From Tubulanus polymorphus (Eukaryota > Nemertea > Palaeonemertea > Tubulaniformes > Tubulanidae), in assembly GCF_964204645.1 (NCBI RefSeq), contig NC_134030.1, forward strand, positions 21,953,210-22,017,209: a stretch of DNA of 64,000 nt. Direction: 5' to 3'. Position numbers and translations under genes: made by a program. The notes beneath the pieces are model-generated. The model worked only from the letters and a program-made list of their open reading frames with translations, had not been told where the DNA came from and ran no database searches. Positions 1-32,400 of the stretch are shown here, piece by piece. The first letter of the stretch is position 1. Each line of letters starts with the position of its first letter.

Positions 1-13
1 TCTATATTTTCAG

Positions 14-21173
<21,160 letters not shown>

Positions 21174-21504
21174 TACCTAGCCGTCGTACCCCAAAAGGTT
21201 TGATTTGACACTAAAATCAGTTGTTGCATTGCAAGAAACAGGAGTAAACCTCTATACGACAGTTTATCATCAAACGTTGTAGGGAACCCGTAACAACGAC
21301 TGGTATTCAGACTACTACACAGGATTATAACCGCCAGTCTCTAGTGGTGGAACTGGGTCTGGGTGGAATTGGGTGTAACTCACAACTGTGGAACTGTGTT
21401 TTGTATCACGCTATGATTAAGGATGTTTGTTAATCTCTTTTTGGGCTTGAATCATTTGAGATTTTATACGAAAAGAAAAAGAAAAAGAGATGAACACAGT
21501 TTCT

Positions 21505-21510
21505 AATAAA
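21505..21510 (+). promoter_or_regulatory. Candidate poly(A) signal of gene A
   Basis: AATAAA in TTCTAATAAAATC, about 330 bp after the stop. It is conserved at the same distance in gene C (63870-63875). Other AATAAA hexamers follow at about 21620 and 21768, so the true end is not fixed by sequence alone. Confidence 0.5.
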
Positions 21511-22234
21511 ATCTTTATCTTTGTTATTTGGTTGTATGTAATTTCTGCGCTATTTAATTACTGTAGATCATTGTTTAATTATTGCTGAAACAATTAATTG
21601 TAATTACATTAGTTAATCAAATAAATATGTTCTGCTTTTACTAAAATATACAGTGTAACTGAAGTAGCTGATATTCAGTGTAACTGATGTATAGTGTAGC
21701 TGAAATTCAGTGTAACTGAATGAATGTAGTATTTTATTGTACCGTAGTTGTAACTTTATCCAGCAAAAATAAATTGTAAACGAAATTGCTTTTTGCTAAA
21801 TCATCAGCGGTTGTTCTTGGGGAATATTAGGCCTACATTGTAGTCCAACTTACGCTGTATAACTGTATTATGATACAATGTAACTGGTTTACTGTTTTAC
21901 TATACATAAAATATTATGTTTTAAGTTAAAAACTGTAAAAATGCATCACTGTTTGATTTGATAAGTTACTGATTCCATAAATTACTGCATTACTGATCGA
22001 TTTCATTGATCATTGGAAAACTGTGATAAGTTTTATTTCATTTAATTGAAAAAAATTTTGTAAAAACGTGACATTTTATGAAACCATTGATGCGGTTTAT
22101 AAGATCAGCTACACGCGGACTCCTGGTAAAACTTCGTGCTGTATTTTTGCTAGAAATTGCTAACGATGTAACGTGCTAATTTCATTCGCTTAAATAAAAG
22201 AATTTATCTTTATAAATAAATTCATTTATTTCTT

Positions 22235-22412
22235 TTCTATAAACTGCAGCCGGAGTAGAACCGACCCCGGGTCGGGTGAAGTTGACTCTTGGTCATCTCC
22301 AGTCTTACCAATAGCTTCCCGTTAACCCCAACTCTAGCCGAATAGGACTCGAACCTAAAATCTTCAGCGTGCCAGCCGAGCACACTAACCACTAGACCAT
22401 ACACCAGTAGTT
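22235..22412 (-). mobile_element. tRNA-derived SINE, minus strand
   Basis: On the minus strand, TGGTCTAGTGGTTAGTGTGC (A box) is followed by GGTTCGAGTCC (perfect B box), then a tRNA-unrelated body ending near CCGACCCGGGGTCGGTTCTA. This order is typical of a polymerase III-transcribed SINE. It lies between genes A and B. Confidence 0.65.
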
Positions 22413-23127
22413 TGTAAGTGCGTGTCTGGTCAGGTGTGGTGAACATTTATCTGTGGTGACTATCAGTCGGGTGTGTGGTGACTGGTGACCATTCAGGTGC
22501 GGTGACTGTCGAGTCAGATGTGGAGACACTATTCACTAACAGTGCCCGCTCTATCATTCTGTGTTACAGTTACAGCAGTTTCAATGCAATTGTCAGGAAG
22601 TCGTTTTGTCCTGCAGCTCCTAAAAGTTCCTCTTTTTCCGTAGATGAAGTAGTCAAAATTACACCTTGTATCCATCTCTGAGACTTCTGCCTTCGCGACA
22701 TCGTGAATGTATTTTACAATCTCTCGGAATTGATATCTTTTATTGTATTTCATTAAGATTTTCTAATTGATATCTAAAAGTTTGATAATTTTTTATTATT
22801 CAGTTTCTAAAAATGTATACCTTATTTTGAGTGGAATGGATTGATTTTAGTAGAGACCCGCAGTTTATGGAGCGTAGATGGATTATAAAAGTAATAGTTC
22901 ATTGACTCCATCCAATAGGTGTAACATGCGATACATTGTTAAACCATTCTTGTCGTACGTGGCGTTGACCTCTTTTACCCGACTGGTATTTCTTCACACC
23001 TAAAGGTGCTCGCACATGTCACCCGTTATATCAAACGAGCACCGATACCTCTTGTGAAAAAATCATGAAATTCAACGAAAAGCTTAAGATGTAACTGATT
23101 AAAGGTGAGTTTGTTGAAGTATTTAAC

Positions 23128-23424
23128 TCCACTCCAGTCGGATCTGTTCAACTCGGAGATAACCGTTCAACTCAGAGATAACCGTTCAACTCTGAGATAA
23201 CCGTTCAACTCGGAGATAACCGATCAACTCGGAGATAACCGATCAACTCGGAGATAACCGTTCAACTCAGAGATAACCGATTAATCAGAGATAACCGTTC
23301 AACTCGGATGTTGAAATATGTTTTTACGGCAGTATTTAAGAAATACATATCATCCAACTCGGATATCCCTCATCAAGTCGGACACGTTTTTGCGGTTCCA
23401 AAAGATCCGACTTGAGCGGAGTCT
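23128..23424. mobile_element. Foldback element with internal 19-bp tandem repeat
   Basis: The ends ACTCCACTCCAGTCGGATCT and AGATCCGACTTGAGCGGAGT are inverted. Inside, about 23150-23310, are some nine copies of GAGATAACCGTTCAACTCG with point differences. No coding capacity. It lies about 390 bp upstream of the gene B start codon. Confidence 0.65.
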
Positions 23425-23814
23425 ACTGTATTCAAGAATAAGAGTCAAACTTATATACTAGGCCTATATGCCACAATTTCATTATTCAATTTTCTGACCT
23501 AAATTCTAAAATTCTAGTGAAACATTCGACGATTTTGAAATATTTTCTGAAAGCGGTGAAAACTATGCATTTTGTACAAAACTAAATTTACAAAGCAGTC
23601 ACTATTTGTGCCCCTGGACTTTGGACCCCGGGGCTTATATGAAGGTCATACAATTATTGAAGGACGACCAGTGATTTAAACACCTTTCACTTCCTGCTCG
23701 ACGCTCGAATATATTGAATGTATCACCGGCGCTGATCATCAAAATCTTATCTTTAACTTCCTCAATTATCAGACCAAAGTGGAACTCGATTTTTATTCTG
23801 TACTCTGTATCACA

Positions 23815-26800
23815 ATGATGAACACACGTTTATTCGTAATAATCTACATAGTTTTATTAAAACTTGGAAACTTAAACAGCGCAGAAACATCTGGAAATAA
23901 GACGCATAATTCAAGTAAGTCACTCGAACCAATGATAGCTTTTCTGTTGTGTCGATTTCATAGATTTCTGTCGATGATAATTCATGTACCTGAGGTATTA
24001 CACGCGTGATGTCACAGATCGTTTCACCGTCGGTGTTGGTGTTTACCGTACATAGGTCTAGCTATACTAACAAATATGGGATTTATCAAGGGCCTGTCAT
24101 GTAAATAGTTTACCGAGAAGATGCTGCAGGCCCGTATGCTGCCTTTCTTTGTTGTGGGCAGCTCGCGAGTACCGTATAAGAAGCGTTTTGTGGGGATTCC
24201 CCAAGGAAACTTTGATCATTTAAAGCCGTCAGTTTGAATTCATTACTGGCTAATTTATGTATAACTGTAAACAAACGACTGTGGAGGACGATACGTGATG
24301 GGAAATGTAGTCTAAAAATTCGGAACTAGAGATTTTGCTGGGGGGGGGGTCACATTGTGGGAAAAGACCTCAATAGATTATTGGAAGCTTGTGCGTTTTA
24401 CTGTTTCATAGACTATTCATATTTATTCGTTTTCAGTGATTTACCCGAAGCCTGTTCCCAATGGAAAACCCGATATTAAAACACAAGGACAAACGATTGA
24501 ATATATTTGTAGAACTAGTGTTAAATATCCTACAGTTATATTCCAAAAGAAGAGAAGAGATTCAGAACAATGGGAAACAATTCCAGACGAACTGATTCGT
24601 ATAACTAGAAATGTGAAATATATTACTTCTGCTTCACTAGAATTCAAAGCAGATTTCAAACTGCACAATGGAACAACATTTAGATGTCTCGTTCTTAAGG
24701 AAGGCCAAACAGATTTTGATTATCTTCAGTTTGATCTAATCGTAGTTCATCGAACTGGTAAGTAACAGTTTTAAAATGTGAACCTTCCCAGTCTGGAATC
24801 CTGCTACTCAATAAACATCGAATCTATCAAAACAAATTAATATTGAAACACAGCGTCTCTGTTACTTTTAAATTAGTTCGCAGTCGATTGCATGAATTTA
24901 TAGTTTAGCAGCTACGTATCAAAAGTGCGTTTATTGTAGCGTATGACATGTACATTCGCTGCTATGTTATTTTGTATAATGTTCTATTTTTCACTCATAT
25001 TGTCTAATTTGTAGACCTTGAGTTTGTCAAATAAACTGTAAACTGTAAACTGAATGCATTCTGGAATTTATAGAAATGATTCTCAAATTGACGGCCATAC
25101 GACTCAGCGTGAAATTCATATTTCTGTTTAACGGATGAATATAGCCGACAGTTTAATTTGTTGTAGCTTCCTCTTTCATATACCCGTCATTTGTTCATCC
25201 ATTTCTATCTCCGCACAAACATATCTTCTTGTGTCAACTACTAATTTCAAGGTCGCTTGATGAGTTGTTGATTTTAAATTTTGTATATTTGATATCTAAA
25301 AACCTGAATTTCTTCATTTAAAAAGTAAATATTTGTCGCCCTCGTCACTTTTGGAATTGGGAATAAGGCTTTTTATTTATGTCTTTTTATTTAAAAAGGG
25401 AGGTAAAAATAATAAGTATCGGCCGTTCTTGTCACTTTCCCAAAAAGGGGTCGATGAGAAACAACCATATTTATTTGCGTGGCCTTAATGCACGCGTCAG
25501 TAAACTAACCAAACTAAACCAAACCACAAACAGTCAAAGTTACTTTCTACAGGTAATTGTTTTTCTCATTTCAGATTTGAATCAAATCCCGGCGACTGAA
25601 ATCAGTAAATCAGGGTCAGTATCTATTTCACTTAGCGCACTACATAAATCATATTCTATATGTAAATCATTTCTTTGTGGTCGATGTTTGTTTTGTGAAA
25701 TAATTTTGAATTGATATCTCACTTGTCTCATTGGCTTCCGATTAACAATTCACCTATCATTATTCATCTCATTTTTCACATTTTGCCACAAAAGGTAACA
25801 GTACGGGCAATTGCAAAATATGTGACCTCGATATCGCTACCACGAGCCCTGCCTTTTCACATCTGGGCCCAGTTGCACAGTCGTGACTTAAGTCCAAAAG
25901 TAGTCTTAAATCTTAAGACTAGTCTTAATTTCTTAGATTAGCTATAGAACTAAGTTGGTCTTAGACTGGTCTTAAGTCTAAGCTTTGACTATGCAACTGG
26001 CCTCTGTTCTGCTGATTTATCTTAATTGTAAATTTCGTCCTTTTCATTCAGAGTTCGTCTGCTTACTGCTGAAAATGTGGCCTCGAAAAACAAGGTCATT
26101 ATAAATTTAAGTAATAATCAAACTAACTTGTCAAATAAAGTTCCCCGGATCCCAGACACAGAGTCGAATTAAACCCACTGAACTGTGAACCTTGATTTAG
26201 GATATAAAAGCGAATTGAATTTTATAATATAAACTGAATGATTAATTGATTGATATTTGCAGCTTGTGTTGAGGTTTGATTCTATTCTGTTGGTTTCTAG
26301 TTTATACCCGCGAATTGTCATCCGGTATATTCTACATCCTTCGAGTTTTCCTTTTTTTCTTTCTCTTACTAAATCGGTATACAGACTGGACTGGACCACA
26401 AACCTGACCGGACCATGATGATAATTTACATCGCTTGTGCAGTTATCGGTTTTCTCCTCGTCATCGTTATCATCGTCATTTGCAGGTTTGTACGCAGTAA
26501 TCTCGGGCAGATTTCATATCTAAGATAATCCACCTATGACATCATATTAAAACGTGAAATAATTTGATAAATCAGTGACGTTTTCCAAAAAGATGTCTTC
26601 GTTCATAAATTTGTAACTACCTATGCGCCGATTACTGGCTGAGTCAATCTCAAATCAGCAGGAATAATTCAATATAATGACCGAAATATCCGAAATCTAA
26701 AATCTCTTCAACGCTTAAATTACCCATTTTTCAGACGCAGGCGATTGCCAGGTGAAGGTCGTGTGGAGGTTACGACACCGCAGGTACTCGACGTCTATGA

Positions 26801-27245
26801 CGAGTTGTATGATGACATAGATTCTGTTACTGTGACTGACAAACTGCACACCAGCGATCAGAAAGTTACTACAGATCCGTACGTGAATATCGAGACCGGC
26901 AACGACAAAGACACAGCTCCGTACATGGATATGGCAGCCGCGAAGGGTAAAGATACAACTTCATATATAGATATGGAAGCCGGGAAGGGCAAAGATACAA
27001 CTCCTTATATGGATATGGGACCCGGGATAGAAGAGGATACGTACAGGAGTACTGAAACCGGGAAGGACAAACACACAACTCCTTACACGAATACCGGAGC
27101 CGAGAAGCGCAAAGATAGACATAGTTACGTGAATACCGAAGCCGGAAAGGCGCGCCATTTGAAGAAAGATACTGATGAACCCGTGAAAGATGATGTTGAA
27201 CTTTATTCTTACGCTACTGTTCAATATACTCGCAATAGGCGTTAG
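23815..27245 (+). CDS. Gene B: single-Ig transmembrane receptor with tyrosine-repeat tail
   Basis: Five exons are proposed: 23815-23914, 24437-24757, 25575-25618, 26385-26485, 26735-27245, totalling 1077 nt (358 residues plus stop) with consistent phases. Exon 1 is a signal peptide (MMNTRLFVIIYIVLL.., likely cut near NSA/ET). Exon 2 is one Ig domain. Exon 3 is a short stalk (QIPATEISKSGS). Exon 4 is the transmembrane helix, and exon 5 a 170-residue cytoplasmic tail. An in-frame GTG upstream of the start is not used; the first ATG (23815) directly precedes the hydrophobic segment. Exon 3 is the weakest part, because its donor (GTATCT) was chosen to give the phase needed by exon 4. The tail suggests phosphotyrosine signalling. 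No ligand can be named. Confidence 0.7.
24437..24757 (+). CDS. Gene B Ig-domain exon
   Basis: A phase 1-1 exon of 107 codons. The Ig core cysteines are in EYICRTS and FRCLVLKE, with EQWETIP between and a conserved FKADFKLHNGTTFRC segment carrying an N-glycosylation site (NGT). Gene C Ig3 (32065-32400) has the matching EYTCRT, SEQWEPIP and FKADFKLHNGTSFRC, so these two domains are closely related. Genes B and C may therefore recognise similar partners. Confidence 0.8.
25862..26005. mobile_element. Palindromic MITE in gene B intron 3
   Basis: Ends GGGCCCAGTTGCACAGTC and GACTATGCAACTGGCCTC are inverted, with inner arms of CTTAAGTC/GACTTAAG and AAGACTAGTCTTAA type. Related in design to the GGACCCAGTTCCACAG family. 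Confidence 0.6.
26385..26485 (+). CDS. Gene B transmembrane exon
   Basis: Residues 156-188. A short polar stretch (LDHKPDRT) leads into about 23 hydrophobic residues starting MMIIYIACAVIGF and ending VIC. The next exon opens with RRRR, a stop-transfer signal that places the C-terminus inside the cell. The exon enters in phase 0; other frames meet a TGA before the helix. Confidence 0.75.
26735..27245 (+). CDS. Gene B cytoplasmic tail with 14-residue tyrosine repeat
   Basis: A single 511-nt exon ending in TAG. Tyrosines at residues 238, 252, 266 and 280 are exactly 14 apart, followed by 292, 306 and 320. The motifs are YVNI, YMDM, YIDM, YMDM, YRST, YTNT and YVNT. YxxM is the known binding motif of PI3-kinase p85 SH2 domains; YxN is the known Grb2 SH2 motif. 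Outside the repeat are YDEL and YDDI (210, 214) near the membrane and YSYATV near the end (346-351). Neither a classical ITAM spacing nor a strict ITIM is present. The repeat unit is 42 nt (for example KGKDTTPYMDM), pointing to tandem expansion. The signalling role is inferred. Confidence 0.75.
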
Positions 27246-29298
27246 AGGGCGCCGCTGAGCAAACAACGACTGATTATACATATGTAAAACATAAGGCTAG
27301 AAACAATTGAAACATTATTTTTCATAATCTGCTGAGCTCAAAAGTAGAATCAGCTGCATGCATACATTATTCATTTCTAAAAATAACAGACCCGGCCGTT
27401 TTAGAAATGAACTGACTACATATTTTATTCTAGTTCACAAAAATGACCCGGCCGACTAGGAGAAACAATTAGGTATGATTCACTAGCCTAAGTTTTAAGT
27501 TTTTGATATGTACCAGTAGTGTATTTGATGATCAAACTAAGGAACATCAATTCACTTCGACAATCATTCACTTTTAGCAAATGAAGATTAGGTGAAATAA
27601 CGATGTCAAATGCTTCAGTTTACCGGGCAGTATTCAAACTGTGAAAGTATAAATTCATGATATTCAGCTACCGATGGCCTTTAAATCGTAGACTGTTATG
27701 AGGACTTAAGTTTTTTAAATGGCAAATTGACATGTCAATCATCTTCAGGGGCGTATCCAAGTAAGGCCGAAGCCTCCCCTTATCTATTTTGCCAAGAAAA
27801 TATTTTCACAACATGGATTAGGAATGTAACAAATATAGTAGAAAGTCTTTGTCATTCATTTTGTTCTTGATTTACTCTAGATGCCCCCAGAAAATGATCC
27901 AATCCTGATTCCATTAAAAAGATATATAAAATATGGTATAAAATCCGTCAGTCTTATTCTTTTCTTGATGATTCATTTTCTTATTTCCTCTTTTACTACT
28001 TCGGTCAAACAAGATACATTACACGATGGTGAAAGCTTTCCTAAAATAGATGTGCTTTAAGATTTCATTCAGAAGTATCGACAGGATGAGGATTCCGGAA
28101 TACTGAACGGTCAAACATTCCACATTGCTGGGACAGTGAACTTCAAAGCTCTATTGCCAAATGACCTTCTTGGAGACAGATTTGACTAGAGGTGTTATCA
28201 TTTATATCGACTCATATTCTATTCATCCATTATAAGATCAAGCACATTCTAATGATCTTAACATTTTTATCAATATGTTCATTTCAGTTACTTTCACTTT
28301 GTCTCACTTTAAACCCATGTTTTAGTCTCTGGTTTGCTGTTACACATTTTTTCAGTTAATCAGACGGTTCACAGATCATTTTGTGCCTCGATAAGTACAA
28401 ACCAATCACTTCGTGCCTCGATATTTACTAACCAATGATATGTAGATGAACCGACCGATGTGTTTTACCAGGTGTTATCATTATATTGACTCATATTCTA
28501 TTCATGCACAGCGTTTATCGTTGACTCAATACATTTTGTATAGTTCCATTATTCACCCTCTATGGATTATATTTTAGTGGATACTTCCATTTTTCAAGAT
28601 ATTTTCTTCGGGCTGATAGAACATCTTATGTGAAGTTAACAATTGATCGTTCAGATTTTTTTGACTTCTTAAATGCATCAGAATCGAGGATTAGTTGCTT
28701 TGTTTATGGATATTTAGAGTAGTTTCACTTTGTTTTTATTTCATTAAGGTAAAAATCATTTCCTCATTAAACTCTTTTCACATCTGGGTTTCGTTTCATA
28801 AAAAGTTTTAAGCTTTAGACAGTTAAATATGAATTGTTGTCCTCATTACAAACTTGAAGTAACCAATCATAGCAGCTGAACTTGAGAGATTCAAGTTATT
28901 TTTACTCTGTTTTGTAATATTGGACCCTGAGCGAGACTCCTGGTTTTGATGTGCACATGTCTTGTATGCAGTGACTATCCATCACTTGGACGTTACCAAA
29001 AATACAAATGAAATTGAAATGCTGGTCGAATTAATACTAGGAATAGTACGTTAACTCATTCGTCTCCTAGGAATCGAATTGACGTTTCGTCTTCGTAGTT
29101 CTCAACTTCCGCGACGATTCTAAAATGAGAACTACTATACCGAAACGAAATTTCGATTCCTAGGTAGTTTAAGAAATACGATCTTATTCCTAGAATTAAT
29201 TGGGCCATCATATCACAAACCCCCAATCAGTCTAGTTTTCTGTATGTGATGATGATCTGAAGTTTGTGTCTTTATACCCAGGTAATGAATGAACCAAG
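27246..29298. other. Intergenic region between genes B and C
   Basis: About 2 kb with no gene, tRNA or strong repeat that I can support. It should contain the 3' UTR of gene B and the promoter of gene C. A pair of similar stretches, AGGTGTTATCATTTATATCG (28191) and AGGTGTTATCATTATATTGA (28471), each followed by ACTCATATTCTATTCAT, hints at a local duplication. Confidence 0.5.
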
Positions 29299-29413
29299 AT
29301 GAAGAATCTATGGAGGAATCCGCAGAAGTGTTTAGTGATCTACGTGATTATACTGTTGAATCTCATGGCGAACAACAACAGCCCACAAGCGTTTAGAGTC
29401 AAGAGAAATACCG
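29299..29413 (+). CDS. Gene C exon 1: signal peptide
   Basis: ATG at 29299 in a good context (CCAAGATGA). Hydrophobic core CLVIYVIILLNLMA, then NNNSPQAF and a proprotein-convertase-like RVKR (residues 33-36). The exon ends ACCG before GTAAGA in phase 1. An upstream ATG at 29286 is out of frame and stops after five codons. Confidence 0.7.
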
Positions 29414-32400
29414 GTAAGACAACGTGAAAGAACATATCATTGAGTTTATATGGCGAATGTATTACATAAGATAAAACTTATCACCAGACTTTGGAAACTT
29501 GTATTTGAAATATCTGGGACAAAATGATAGTAGCTGAATAGTCCACTTGAACTGATACATTTACCTCGAATGAAAACCCACAATCTCTCAAGTGTTTTAC
29601 ATTTTACCTTAAACATTTTAACTATTCAATAATTGTATTTTATCTTCTAAAACTCCATCTGCACCCATCTCCATTCTTATACCCGGGTTATGCGTCTCCA
29701 CTACGCTCGCAACACGCCTTCAATGCTGAGTTTTCCGCAAAACCTGGGTTGTAGAAACCGTAGTTGAAAAAGAAGGGTCCACTCCTTATTTAACCACGTT
29801 CGCGTAAAACTTTTAGAATTTTTACTAGAAGTGTAGAAAGTAGACCCGCGTTCGGGTGCAACGAATGAACTTAAACTTGAACTACAGATTAAGAGAAATC
29901 CCACAATAAAATCAGCGAAATGAATTGAAATTTAGAAAAAGACGAGAATATATCTCGAGCAACGTTTCGGCTAAAACTTATGACCCAATCTATCAGTACA
30001 CGAGATAGATTTAACAAGATATTTACACAGGAATGTAACAAAGGAACTGAGTGAGTGATTGAAGTTAATAAAGATTAAAAACATAGACAAGGAAACAATA
30101 GTAGAAAGAGTTAGGTAATAGCAAACGGCAAACTAGGGGTAATCATACTTGTTGAGGTAAATTAAACACAAAACCCGAAAGTAAAACGAGGAGGTAAACC
30201 ACAGGGTAATCTAACAATCACAGAATACATCACAGCCTGTGTCTCAAAATCATAGATAATGCGTGTGAATATTAGATCTTAAAAACATCAAATCAGATTA
30301 TTGTTTATTTCTTGTCGAACCTCTTCAAACGGTGACAACTATCGGAAGACAATTTGCTTAAACAAGTCTGGGGCTCTAGTTGCTCTGAAGTCGGTTTAAG
30401 GTGAATGAAATTGAGATGTTAATTGGTCAATTCTGAACAATGGCTCTGACAGAAAGATTGCCATTTATTTCAGCACCTGATGGAGTTGTACTGGACAGTG
30501 TGAATGTTAATAGGGTACAAGATAATTACGTATATTGTTTATTTGATATTTCAGCACCTGATGGAGTTGTACTGGACAGTGTGAATGTATTACCGGGTAC
30601 ACCTATGTTACTGTCGCAGGAAGGTAAAACTGTTCGTATTACCTGCAAACAGAGGAGCTCTACAGCGACTGGTGTAGAATTCCAGCTACAAGTGAATAAT
30701 GGACCAGAAGGGACCTGGATTGCATTACCTACAGCATCAGCACCAGTTTGGGTTTTTCAGCCCGATGCTCGTAAAATGTATAAATGTGTGGCCATTAATT
30801 CAGCCGGAATTAAAGAAAGTCAGTTCTACCAATCAGATGTAATCAGTGAGTATGCATCACTTATCAAATAATGCTGGGAAAATAGAAAAAAAGTTTCCTG
30901 TGCACATGTTATATTTTTTCGTGCATATAACTTTTATTTCAGGTATAAAGATAAATGAAAACCCGTGTAAACTGCATGAATTCAAACCATCACTAACTTG
31001 TACTTGTAAAGCCACTAGTAAGATCGGTAATCCAATCATCAAAGTAAAATGGTATGCTGATGGATTTACTGAAGGATCAACGGATATTGATCAGATCCCC
31101 GATCAAGGCGTAAATACCCCGGTGAAAGATGGAGTTATCAACAGGAATCAGATGCGGTTTAATCTAATGCTGTACGCAATATTGATTCAATGTCGGTTAT
31201 GGAAGTATAATGGGATAGAGTTACCGAAACTAACACTTCAAGAACAAATACTACATCAAACTCCAATGAACGTTACGTGTAAGTTGGAGAATATTTTCAT
31301 TAGAGAATTTTCATACGATATCAGAGTGACAATAATGCATGTTACATCGTTTATTTTATTGGTAACTGCCCATAGTTGGAGATTTAAGAGTTACTATTTC
31401 ATAACGACTGGTGATCATGCCTATGAAATTCTTTCGTTTTAATATTTGGTTCCAAGAAGGTATTTCAAATACTGAAGCGAATTGTTAATAATAACATTAA
31501 AAGGACTAGAATATGAATGTGCATGTATTTGCTTTTGAAATCGAACCTACTAGAAAACGATTTCACCTTCTATGATTAGGCTTAAGATTTTGAGCCCACA
31601 TGGAAAAATTGCAGCGAAATCGGTTAAAATGTTGACATAAAAAGTTCGTTTCTGTAACAATTGTCGTCTTCGGGTATTCTTATGGCTATATCAGGGATTT
31701 TTAATTTGTAATATGGGACAAAGCTTCTTGGACCGGGACAATAGGATCACGCACAACTCACCAGAATAAAGGATTCTTTTCATGAGTGCGATAGATACGC
31801 CACCTATCGTTGATATGTATTGTTGCAAAAACAAATAAACTATATTACAATATAATTATGTCGGGAGTTACACCGTTATATTTCCGTCGATTCAAATTTC
31901 GACGCCCTTGATAAACACACATTCCTCGGAGCGAAAGTAATATTTTACCATGTTTTATGGACGGACGTTTCCTCACGTAAATCAACGATTTTGCACCGAT
32001 CAGTGAAATTGAAGTGGACAAACATGATATCATCCAAAAATGTATTTGCATCTTTATCTTTCAGATTTTCCCGATGAAATTCAAACACCAGATACTTTCA
32101 CCGGAGAACCTGACATTAGAAATGAAGGAGATGTTGTAGAATATACTTGTCGAACAGTGATAGGAAGACCCGATCCTACAGTGATATACCAACAGAAAAG
32201 AAGAGGTTCTGAACAATGGGAGCCAATTCCTGATCCACAACCTCGTAAAGTACCTCTCAAAATGGTTTTAAAAGGTTTTGACACGACGTACAAGTTCAAA
32301 GCTGATTTCAAACTGCACAATGGAACGTCATTTCGATGTGCTGTAAAGGAGAACCTTACGTTTCCAGAACCTCGACAATTTAATCCAATCATTGTTTATT

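Noticed and set aside
22339-22412. A functional tRNA gene on the minus strand
   Set aside because: The A and B boxes are good, but the acceptor stem does not pair and a SINE-like body follows.
27186-27245. ITIM or ITAM in the gene B tail
   Set aside because: YSYATV lacks a Ser/Ile/Val/Leu at the -2 position, and YDELYDDI has no ITAM spacer. The YxxM and YxN motifs are the better-supported reading.
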